Source: Rhynchopus sp. YZ270_cl-10
Taxonomy: Eukaryota > Euglenozoa > Diplonemea > Diplonemida > Diplonemidae
Direction of reading: 5' to 3'
Assembly (NCBI GenBank): GCA_964035575.1
Contig: OZ037926.1
Coordinates: 806,001 to 870,000 of the forward strand
Length of the DNA stretch: 64,000 nt
Shown here piece after piece: positions 53,398 to 62,604 of this stretch. The position numbers and the translations under genes are program-made. Every line of letters starts with the position of its first letter. The first letter of the stretch is position 1. The notes under the pieces are model-generated. The model worked only from the letters and a program-made list of their open reading frames with translations. It made no database searches and had not been told where the DNA came from.

Positions 53398-53918
53398 ATA
53401 CTGAAAGAAGTTCTGCCTGTGTTTTCTTTTCCGAAGGTGCTTTTTTTCTTCTGTTTTTCGCGTTGTTTGGCTTTTTCTTTTCTTTTGGACCGGTTTTGTT
53501 TTGTTTTGTTTTTTTTTTTTTGCTTGTTTCCCGCAAAAAAAATATTGGCACAATTGCTTTGAAGCAAAAACAAGAATGCGAGTTGGGTGGGGGAGAAAGG
53601 GGGAGCCATTGTGCATAAACATACACACTAAGAAAGAAAAACTCGCAAGCTGGACGTGCTTCTCCTGTGCACACATCTCGGACCTCTAAAGCCGACAAAA
53701 CTCAGACAAAAAAAAAAATCATGTAGGATAGCTGAACAAAAATCACAGCCGGGCCGCAATGTGTGGAAGGCAGAGTCGTAAATAAACAATCCTTAGAAAG
53801 CATTTTTGGTTCCCTACAAAAAAAGGGGGGGAGGTGAGAAACAGCCAGAGAGGAACAGTGGAGTGTGACAAAAAATGGAACATAAAAGAAAACTACCCAG
53901 GAAAAGGAGGGGAAAAAA

Positions 53919-54058
53919 ACTTGACGTGAAATACAACAGCCCTCTCGTGTTTCAGTGTATTTTTGGTATATGACCGGGTGTACCGGGGGGGGTGGACACC
54001 CCAACCATGCAGTCCTACATCCATTTTGTGGTTTGCATCTGATATGCTCTACTCCCGC
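53919..54058 (+). repeat. Long dispersed block, copy 3
   Basis: It has the same order of parts as copy 2, with CCCTCTCGTG in the hairpin and CAACCATGCAGTCCTACATC in the tail, as in copy 1. Confidence 0.7.
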
Positions 54059-54676
54059 TTCAAAAAAAAAAAAGACGGCGAAATAATAATAAAAACTTCC
54101 TCACTTCCCCCTTCCGATTTGTGCGAAGGCAGATAGGGTAGCCTTCATTTGCGACAACGGAAGAGGAGAAAAAAAAACATAGAATTTTTGTTTTGTTTTT
54201 TTTGTTTTTTGTACACCATCAAAACCCATCAGCACAATAAAATATAAAAAAAAGTCCTATGAAGGTGTGACGGGTAAGTGAAAAAGAAGGCAAAAATAAA
54301 TAAATACTTATTTACCCCCTTCTTTTCATCACACCCAAAAAAGGGGTAACGGAACGCGCAAAAAAAATGTCACTTTCTCAACTCTGTTTTTTCTTCGAAT
54401 TTGAGCATTTTGCTTTTATTTTCTTCTTTTTGTGAATAAGGTGTTATACTAACCTTTTGGCTAACCAAAGAGGGGTAACGCCTATACTATTCTTTTGTTT
54501 TTTTTTGCTTTTTTTTGCTTTTTTATTTTTGTTGTGTTTTGTTTTTTTTTTTTTGAAAAACAACGCAAAATTGCCCGCATTCTATTGAAAACGAATCATA
54601 ATTATATTTTTCCAACAAAATCACCTTTTTTTTTACTTCCCATCCCCCAAAACCTCTCCCAAACACAATACAAGAC
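54059..54676. other. AT-rich spacer downstream of the dynamin gene
   Basis: It contains A- and T-runs and a short inverted stretch near 54295-54360. No gene is seen. Confidence 0.5.
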
Positions 54677-57400
54677 CTAAATCTTGAAGTCGCGAACTTT
54701 GTTAAGCGTTTCGACAGCCTCCACAAGACATGCCTCCATGTTCTGTGCAGCCATTCTCCGCTTAACAATGTCGTCACCTTCATTCAACAACTCCGGGATG
54801 AGGTTGGTCTGGTAGAACTCCTCAACAAGGCGCTGGCAGAGGTTGTCTTTGAGACGGTTGACAAGGAAGCAGACGATGGCCTTAGGGGTGTGGTCCTGCA
54901 TATGGCGCATCACAATGGCGAAGTAGGTCTTTACCTGAAGTGGTGGTGTTTGTTTTTTGTTGTGTCGACAATCGCCGAGTAATCCCACCAGGTGGGAGAA
55001 TTCGGGTCTGTACTCAATGTTGGCCGAAGCCTTTGTACTACGGAAGGTATAGACGTCGTTCGTCCTGAACCCTTAAGAGCAACTTTTTTTTTGTCCCTAT
55101 TTATCGTATTCCCCTGTCCTGCCTTATTTAGTTTCAAAAAAGAATACGCAAGCGATTTTTTTGTGACTGCGCAAAAGGATGTCAAATCATAGAAGAGGTT
55201 AAATGGAGGTTGGTTTTGATCACAATCGTTATCAAATCGAGAACGGTTCTCGTGTGCACCATGGTTGGTGCAGGGGGGAGGGGGCAGTGCCGTGTGTGCA
55301 TACCAGCTGACGAATGACCTGAGTCTCTCTCTCCCTTCTTTGGTCCATCGGTGCAGAAAAGTCTCCTCCAGAGTGGAACTCCCCAGCTTGCGCTCTTGCC
55401 TGTGTACACAAAGAAAGAATTAGATTCATAGAACATTCACAGAAGATGCAAAGAAATGAATTTCGTGCACCAAACAAAAGCAAATAATAATCAAAAACAG
55501 ACGCTTCACTTCATGGACAAACATAGGCACACAACGTTCCGTTCAGAACAAATCCACTACTTCGGAAAGTCCGGAGGCATCGTCACATCGGGCTCATTTC
55601 CAGTGTTAAAAAAAGGAGGGTGGGGGTCGATTCACATACCACAGCTATGCTGTCTTCGGGGTTTCCGGTCGACTCTGCCCAGTGGCTGATGAGCTGGTCC
55701 ACAGAGCCGCCGTCGTAGAAGTCGGGATGCTGAAGAAGTGGTGTGGTGATACTATTTACAATGCAAAGACAGCCATACGACGCACTACAGACAATAAGGT
55801 CAAATTAAGGAACTAAGGAAAATGGTGCCCAAAGGTGGCAACTACTATCCTCACAACGTTGGGGGGGGAAATCAATGGAGTCACATACGCTAGTGTTGAT
55901 GGAGGCACGCTCCATCTCGATGAGGTTGACCACAAAGTCGCAGAGGGGTTCTCTCAGGTTGCCGACGTATTCGCGGGTGAACTCGGTGACGCTCTTTTGG
56001 AGGTTTGGGTAGCGCTCGAGAACAGAGGCCGAGTCGTCGCAGAGCTGTACAAGCTCGTCGTGGACGAACTCCACGCATTTGAGGGAAGGTGCCTCGAGCT
56101 TCTTGATGCATCTGCACACAAGGTTCTCAAAGGCTTGTTCAGGGATAAACAGCTTCGTGCGCGTCCCCTGGCAGCTTGAGATGATTGTCTGGATCTGCGA
56201 GTCGTCGATCTCCTTCAGCGGGTCCATTGTCTCTAGATGCGGTGCAAAGCCGTGCATGCAGAGGTTATTTATCTTTGCCCCACTGGTGAGACGTTCCTGC
56301 TTGGTGGCGTCCTGCACGGCAGAGCCGTCCAACTCTGCTTTGACGCGATCAGAATAGAGGTTGATGAGGGTGAGGAGACGGCTGCTGGGGTTCATCTGGT
56401 CGACACCGTATTCTTTGAGCATCTCGCGGGTCTGCTTGAGAAGGTCCTGCACCGAGGTACGCAGGGTAGGCAGGCAATGCCGGATGTGCAGCAGCAGGTT
56501 GTGCGACAAGGTGTGCGTCAAATAGGCGGTCCCCAGCCGTGCTGCGTACTTCGCGTACGCAGGGTGCTCCCTGAAGAACTCTGCCTCCCCCGCAAGCGCA
56601 TCCTGAATGCGTTTGTTCGAATCAATATCATGCTGCGAGCGGTTCACCAAACCAATGAACCCCTTCTGCAGCTTGACCACCTGCCCGGTCAGAACGTCGA
56701 CACAGTTTGTCCCTCTGTCCATGAGGTCCAGCTTTGTCAAAACACCGATGGTACGCTTCCCCTCTGGGTCCACACGACGTGCCAACTGCAGAGCATCGCT
56801 ATTTGCGATATCTGTGTTAGCCGCAGTGACTGCAAGGATAAGCGTGCTAGGCGGGGTGATCCACTCCAACGCCATAGCCTCAATGTCCTGCCCGACAGTG
56901 TCCGTCTGCCCCTGCACCGCAATCTTTGTAAGCCCTGGCAAATCAATGAGCGTCAAATCAAGCACCTTATGCGAAGTAACCGTCAAACGGATGGGATCCG
57001 AGCTGACCCCCTTGCTGGAACCACACTTCTTAAACGTTTCGCTCTCAATTTCACTGCGTACCTGCACGAAGTCGGTGAAGACCTGCCCGGGGAGGTGAAG
57101 AAACTGCGCGTATTCTGTTGCCTGCCCTTCAGCCTCACGCCTGAGCTTGTCTTCACTGGTCATATGCCTCATCTGCAACACAAGGGGACGTCTCGTCACA
57201 ATACCACTTCCTCTAGGAAGAAAGTCCTTCCCCACAATGTTCTCCAGCACACTCGACTTTCCTGTGCTCTGTGCACCCACAACAACGATCTGTGGCAGGT
57301 TCAACTCATGCACCATATTAACCTTCGCAAACACATCCTGCAGCTGGTTGATAACAGGCAACAACACCTCCATCCCGGATGTAATACGAACGTCCGACAT
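54677..57400 (-). CDS. Dynamin-related GTPase, four exons
   Basis: Exons 55889-57400, 55640-55729, 55304-55399 and 54677-54934 join in frame to 651 residues. All donors are GTATGT or GTATGC. The GTPase domain has GAQSTGKSS, a switch-I region, DLPGLTKIAVQGQ and TKLDLMDRG. The middle domain and stalk follow. A short variable insert (HPDFYDGGSVDQL and ARAQAGEFHSGGDF) replaces a PH domain, and the last exon is the GTPase effector domain (VKTYFAIVMRHMQDHTPKAI). The layout fits Dnm1/DRP1/Vps1-type proteins, which sever mitochondrial, peroxisomal or endosomal membranes. No proline-rich tail is present, against an endocytic dynamin. Confidence 0.93.
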
Positions 57401-58289
57401 TTTGCTCTCTTTCTTCAGAAAGATTCAATATAAAAGGGCTAAGAAAAACGCTGAGGCAAGGAGTGCGAGAAAAACGCCTTAAAAAAGGGCAACTAAAAAG
57501 AAATGCGGGAGGAAAGGGATGGGATCTAGTAGTAGAAAGAAGACAGCGGGGCTCTAGTGCAGCGCTGTTGTGTTGTGTGTTTCTGGTTTGTGTGGGGTGG
57601 TCGTAGGGGAAGGATGATGCAGTGGGGGGGGAGGATCTAAAGGGAAGAGGGGGGGAATGGCGATGTAGTGACTACTATGTATGTGCATGTAGTCCACATG
57701 GTCCTGTGGTGTGCAAAGAAAGTGTCAAGGGCACAAACAGAGCCTCGTGTGCAATGCTCGCTGAATGTTCCTGTCTGGTGCAAGTGCAGAACACACATTG
57801 AGTGGCAAATTGAAAGTGAAACACCTTCAAAGAAAAGTTAGTAAGTAAACCTAAGTATTTGAGTGCTTAGTCAGTCACCTTTATCTCAGTTGTTTGAAAC
57901 TAGAGAAATGAAAGCGCAAAAAAAAAAAAAAAGAAAGAAAATAAAACCTAAACTGGGGTGGCTGAAGGGGAGGGTGATTCGCACTTCTTGCGTACTTTGT
58001 GCACCCCCGCATTCAGCCACACCAGAAACCGTGAGTTAGTGGAAGTAAGAAAAAGCAGGGGAAAAAAAATGGGCATAACGTGAAAGAATGAATGGCTCCA
58101 CATATGAGGACGTTCAGACTAACAGAAGGAAAAGAAAACATCAGGCATCAATGCCTGACACAAAAAAAAGGGAATTGTAGGCACAAGACCTGTTCCAATA
58201 CATTTATTCTTGGAATCACACACACACTGTGTGATAGCTTTACATGGTACATTCACGCTTTTCTTATGCACAAAGTGTTTTGCCTCCTT
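57401..58289. other. Spacer between the GST and dynamin genes
   Basis: It holds GT-rich DNA, a hairpin-family unit at about 57834-57881 (CTAAG...CTTAG) and the miniature element at 57954-58024. Confidence 0.5.
57954..58024. mobile_element. 71-bp miniature inverted-repeat element
   Basis: The ends TGGGGTGGCTGAA and TTCAGCCACACCA match at 12 of 13 positions. The flanks TAAAC and GAAAC agree at four of five. It is related to the elements at 35718 and 62371. Confidence 0.65.
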
Positions 58290-58949
58290 CTACTTGGAGT
58301 ACCACTTCGCAATGGAGGGGATGTCCTTGACACGCTGGATGTAGGCAGCGACCTCGGTGTACTGGTCAAGCGAGTCGGCAGGGATGTGGTCAATGAACCC
58401 ACGCTGGAACTTGCGGAGGTTGGGGAAGAGAAGGCAGTCCGCAACGGTGGGCTCGTCCCCGAGAAGGAACTTCTTGGAGCCGATCTGCGCGGTGAAATGC
58501 TTCATGTAGGTGGGGAGTGTCTCCTTCAGGAAGCTCTCACGCAGGGCCTTCACGATCGCCTTTCCGGCATCCGTCTTGGAGAAGTCCTCGGGGTGTCCGA
58601 AGACGGTGGGCCTCATACCGATCATCAGGCACGGTGTCCATGCCCTGTTGAAGTCCTCAATGAGCCCAAGCACCTCCTCTGTCTCAAGCACGGCCTTCGG
58701 GTCAGAGGGGTACAGCTTGCCACCACCGTAGTTGCGTCCGATGTGGCGCAGCATGGCACCGCTCTGCACAACGGTGTCCTCACCAATCTTCATCACAGGG
58801 AGTTGTCCGTACTTCGTCGTCGGCTTCAGGGCAGGCCAGTTCTCGAATTTCACGCGGTCATCCTCGAAGCTCGTCTCAGTGAGGGTGAGGGCCAGACGGA
58901 CAGGCTCGGCAGCACCCTCAATGTCGAAGTAGGTGAGCTTGATGGCCAT
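58290..58949 (-). CDS. Glutathione S-transferase, sigma-like
   Basis: The protein has 219 residues in a single exon. The thioredoxin-like N-terminal domain starts MAIKLTYFDIEGAAEPVRLA, with Y7 at the position of the catalytic tyrosine. It continues YGQLPVMKIGEDTVVQSGAM, which binds the glutathione gamma-glutamyl group. The all-helical C-terminal domain has KFLLGDEPTVADCLLFPNL, the usual N-capping box region. Length and motifs are typical of sigma-class enzymes. It is likely cytosolic and active in detoxification of electrophiles or peroxides. The 5' leader is A/C-rich. Confidence 0.92.
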   Translation of the reverse strand: MAIKLTYFDIEGAAEPVRLALTLTETSFEDDRVKFENWPALKPTTKYGQLPVMKIGEDTVVQSGAMLRHIGRNYGGGKLYPSDPKAVLETEEVLGLIEDFNRAWTPCLMIGMRPTVFGHPEDFSKTDAGKAIVKALRESFLKETLPTYMKHFTAQIGSKKFLLGDEPTVADCLLFPNLRKFQRGFIDHIPADSLDQYTEVAAYIQRVKDIPSIAKWYSK

Positions 58950-59575
58950 TTTGGTGTTGTTTTTTTTGTGTTGAACTGTGTGAGAGTGCGAAGGAGAAGG
59001 AGAGAGAGAGAGGGGAGTTGGGGGATGTTTTAAAAGTACGACCTCCCTGTACTATGCTAGCGTGTTCCATACTGTTCCCTTGGTGGTTGTGCAAAGTGTC
59101 GAGGCCACAACAGAAAATATTGTCAGTTTCATGTGTAACTCACATGAATTTTCCTACCTGGCGCAAGATGTTCCACGCACACACACACATTGAGCGGCAA
59201 ATGAAAGTGAAACCTTCAAAGAAAAATTGGGGAAGACAAGCCTAAGTCTTTGAGTGCTTTGGTTAGGAATGCACTTTACGATGTGGGTTAGATATCGCAA
59301 AAGGGGGGAGAGAAAAAAAAGGGTGTGTTGGTTAGATATGTCGAAGCACCTCTCGCGCTTACGATCTCAAAATGGCCACTATTTCCCTTCACAGGAACCT
59401 TTAAAGAGCGCAAAAACTCCCCCTAAACTAAACAAAAAGTATTTCAATATATGCATTCAAATTGAGATAGGGATCAACAAAAATATTCTCAATTTTTCAA
59501 AAAATTGAGATATACAAAGCCCTCTCCTCTACTGCACCTTGGCACACCGATGCACCATTTGGTCGGGTTCAAATT
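58950..59575. other. Spacer upstream of the GST gene
   Basis: Hairpin-family remnants lie at about 59215-59265 and 59500-59545. No gene is seen. Confidence 0.5.
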
Positions 59576-60886
59576 TTACATCGTTATTCTCCGAAGAAAC
59601 GCTATTGGAAATGCACTGTACAGCCGAAGCCTTGCTGCGGTTGAGAAGGAGCTGATGTCCGCACCATTGAGGATCAACTCATAGGCTACGTCGTGGTGCA
59701 CAACCTCCCCTGATTCGTGCACGGTGTAGTGGAGGGCAGACTGGGTTCGGGAGACGTGGTTCACATCTGCCCCATGAACAAGAAGCAGTTTCACTGCAGC
59801 AAGATTGTTCCGCCTCGATGCAATCATCAATGCTGTGTACCCTGACATACTCCGAACATCGACACACCCCGGCGCCACAGCAAGCAACCTCTCCATCACC
59901 CCCACCGCTGCCTCCGCATCCCTCCCCTTTACCGCCCCAAGCAACGGAGTCTCACATCGGCTCTTCTCCTCCGGATCTGCCCCTTGAGCGATCAAGACCG
60001 AACACACCTCTGCCAGCCCCATTTCCGCCGCACTGTACAACACCGTCTTCCCCTTTCTCGACGATTCACCCAACTCCGCGCCTTCCTCTATTAAGAATTG
60101 CACAAAACGGAGGGCCATCTCATCTTCACGTTTTGTTTCAATGAGAAGGCTTAAAGCATGGTAACCCTCGATCGGATGGATTGCGTTGACAAATGCTGTG
60201 TATTGCTTCTGTTGAATCGCCTCGGAGATCCGGTCCTTCCGTTCGATGCTTTGCTTTACCTTAGATAATATGAGTTTCGCAACACCATAATGCCCCCCTT
60301 CTGCAGCAAGGTGAAGCGCGCTGATCCCTGCATTCAATTGTTCCGGATCTGCGCCGTGGGAGAGGAGCACTGAACAGACCTCTTCTGCACCGTGCTTTGA
60401 AGCATGCAACAAAAGCGAAATATCGGTGACCGTCTGGTCATCAATACCCCCTTTAAATATCCCTTCCTTTAGCATAAACACGACATCATCAAAACAGCCA
60501 TGTTGCAACATTGACACCATCACAACCGACACATCTAAGGTGTCCGTTGCAAGAAGCAAATCACAGAGGCGAAGATCGCGGGCTGCCACTGCCTCCTTCA
60601 GAGACGTCTGCCGTATTGCAATATCAAGCCGGGTGAGCGCTTGGACCGAGACAATCCGATCTACAGGATTCACCTCAAGCACAGCGTCTTCATAAATCCC
60701 TTCTACATTGCGAATCGGCTCGTCCTCCTCCACCTGTACGACACGTCCACAACTTGATACAGTAAACTCTGTCTGTTTCACTCCATTCGCAATGGAAATG
60801 GCATCTAAAACATCACCCCACACCGCACTCTCGTCTATCAGAATGGAATCCCCTTCTTGTCCGTGGGTGGAAATGAAGATGTTCAT
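59576..60886 (-). CDS. Ankyrin-repeat protein with N-terminal ubiquitin-like region
   Basis: The protein has 436 residues in a single exon. The first 75 residues (MNIFISTHGQEGDSILID, then a GRVV...YEDAVLEV pattern) resemble a ubiquitin-like fold. They are followed by at least six ankyrin repeats, for example ISALHLAAEGGHYGVAKLIL, GKTVLYSAAEMGLAEVCSVL and GYTALMIASRRNNLAAVKLL. The C-terminus is a short basic helix, FPIAFLRRITM. It is probably a protein-protein adaptor; the partner is unknown. Confidence 0.85.
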   Translation of the reverse strand: MNIFISTHGQEGDSILIDESAVWGDVLDAISIANGVKQTEFTVSSCGRVVQVEEDEPIRNVEGIYEDAVLEVNPVDRIVSVQALTRLDIAIRQTSLKEAVAARDLRLCDLLLATDTLDVSVVMVSMLQHGCFDDVVFMLKEGIFKGGIDDQTVTDISLLLHASKHGAEEVCSVLLSHGADPEQLNAGISALHLAAEGGHYGVAKLILSKVKQSIERKDRISEAIQQKQYTAFVNAIHPIEGYHALSLLIETKREDEMALRFVQFLIEEGAELGESSRKGKTVLYSAAEMGLAEVCSVLIAQGADPEEKSRCETPLLGAVKGRDAEAAVGVMERLLAVAPGCVDVRSMSGYTALMIASRRNNLAAVKLLLVHGADVNHVSRTQSALHYTVHESGEVVHHDVAYELILNGADISSFSTAARLRLYSAFPIAFLRRITM

Positions 60887-61365
60887 TTAAGAAAAAATTA
60901 AAATTTAATTCTGGGTAAATTCCTGGAGGAGGAGGAGGAGGAGGGTAGAAATACATCGAAAAATGCTTTAGAAAAAAGGGCAACTAAAAGTGATAGTGAA
61001 AAAAAACGCCTCTGGGACGCAGGTACTGACATTTCGCGGGGTTATCGAACCCCCCCGGAGTGTTGAGACGAAGCAGACAGTCATTCCCCCCATCCGGAAC
61101 TAAAAAATGGGTTGGAGGGGCTTTTTTTTTTGCATTGTTTTGTCTATTAGGGATATCTAGAATTGTAACAAAATAAAACAAGAAAGAAAACTTGAAAGAT
61201 GAAATGTGCCTCGTGCACAGTAACAGATGAAAGAGAACGCGGGGGTTTGAAAAAAAAAAAAAAAACGGTGCTTTTGGGCGCTTCCCTGGTGCACATTTCA
61301 CACAATACACATATCTAAAATAGCTGAAGAAAATCGTCAATGCATACAAAGGCATATGGTAAGAG

Positions 61366-61982
61366 CAGAGTCCTAGCTTGCCTGGGTCAGTGGGTCAAGC
61401 TGACCCAAGTGCCTGGGTCGCGACCCACGAAAAAAAAAAAAAAAGGGAATTAATTAATTTGGAAATTGGGAAATTCTGATTTTTTCCCCTCTTTGGGGGG
61501 GCCCACCACCTTTTCTGGGGTAAGAAAAAAAATATCGACAAAAAAATCCGGCACCGTCCAGGGCTGGACCCAATTTTTTTTGCCTGCGGCGCCATTTTTC
61601 CTTTTTTGCTCCGCAAAAAAGGGTTCGTAGAGTGACTCTGTGGTGTAAAAAGCTACATTTTTACACCGTACCCTAATTTTTTTCGCCTGCGGCGCCATTT
61701 TATATATTTTGTGTTGGGTGATCTATGAACGGGGAGTGATTTTTATGGTTATAGTAGCGTTCCACTTAACGTTGTGAGCAACTCACTAGTCGTAGTGGCC
61801 AAAATTTGTATCAGTCAAGAACTTGTCCATTTTTCTGAAATGACCCCACCACAGTGAGGGTAGAGCTCGGAAAACCCAAAAAAGCCAAGACAAGCCCCCC
61901 AAGGCCCAAAACCTCTGCTGACCCAAAAAAAAAATTCTGACCCAGATTTGGCATTTTTTTCCAAAACCAAGCTAGGACCCTG
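61366..61982. mobile_element. About 617-bp hAT-like non-autonomous element
   Basis: The left end CAGAGTCCTAGCTTG and the complement of the right end, CAGGGTCCTAGCTTG, agree at 14 of 15 positions and fit the hAT CAGRG rule. The flanks share GTAAGAG or GGTAAGAG, depending on where the end is set (7-8 bp). The interior holds a fragment of the 24070-type element at 61715-61755 and the dispersed module at about 61795-61885. No transposase is seen. Confidence 0.75.
61715..61755 (+). mobile_element. Fragment of the WDR24-intron miniature element
   Basis: TGGGTGATCTATGAACGG, then GAGTGATTTTT, matches one end of the 24070-24184 element read on its minus strand. The other end is missing. Confidence 0.6.
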
Positions 61983-62370
61983 GTAAGAGGGCAAAAACGA
62001 GACAAAAAAAAAATTTCGTTTGCTTTGACAAAAAGTAATAATAGAAAAGTTTGGTTCCATGATCCTGAGGCCCTCTGTGCTGTAAACCTTTCCTCCGATG
62101 AACACTGCTATTACGCTTGCGCAAAGGGGGGTCGTGTAGACGGAGAAGGTTTGTACTCAGGCGGCGGGTGTGTGGGAGTAACAGGCAAATACCGGGTCGA
62201 TGAAATCGAGCGTGTTTCTGTGAGGGGAGGTTTATTTGGGGGAAAAAAAATTGAAGCGGAATTTTAATTTCTGGTATTTTTCAGGTACTATGTGTGTCAC
62301 CTTCTGTGAAGGGAGAGAGAGGGTTTATTTTCGTTAGTTTCGTTAAACCAGCACAAAAAAAATTAGATAA

Positions 62371-62425
62371 TGGTGGCCGACGACCCCAAAATAGCAGAAA
62401 ATAGCACCTCCCTTCAGCCACACCA
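62371..62425. mobile_element. 55-bp miniature inverted-repeat element
   Basis: It is nearly the same sequence as 35718-35775, with the end CAGCCACACCA. The flanks are GATAA on both sides (62366-62370 and 62426-62430). Confidence 0.85.
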
Positions 62426-62604
62426 GATAAGGTTTTTGTATGCCAAACGTCACCCGAAGGCTATTCATGCAGTAAGACAGGATCTACTAGGACTTTTTCA
62501 TCGATATTTTTTTCTTTGGAAATATCTGAACCTTTTCTACCAAATACTTAAATGGACGACAAAAAACTCCAGGCTATTAAACCACGAAAGCGGCGGCTAA
62601 AAGG

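Larger units (their letters stand above)
60887..62604. other. Spacer rich in mobile elements
   Basis: It holds hairpin-type units at about 60980-61030 and 61185-61230, the hAT-like element at 61366-61982, a unit at about 62042-62090, and the miniature element at 62371-62425. No gene is seen. Confidence 0.55.

Noticed and set aside
53207-53698. N-terminal extension of the Sfi1-like protein
   Set aside because: The extra residues translate a dispersed DNA repeat and lysine-rich low-complexity sequence; the start is placed at 53206.
54295-54360. AT-rich inverted stretch as a rho-type terminator hairpin
   Set aside because: It is a eukaryotic locus; homopolymer tracts produce many such pairings by chance.
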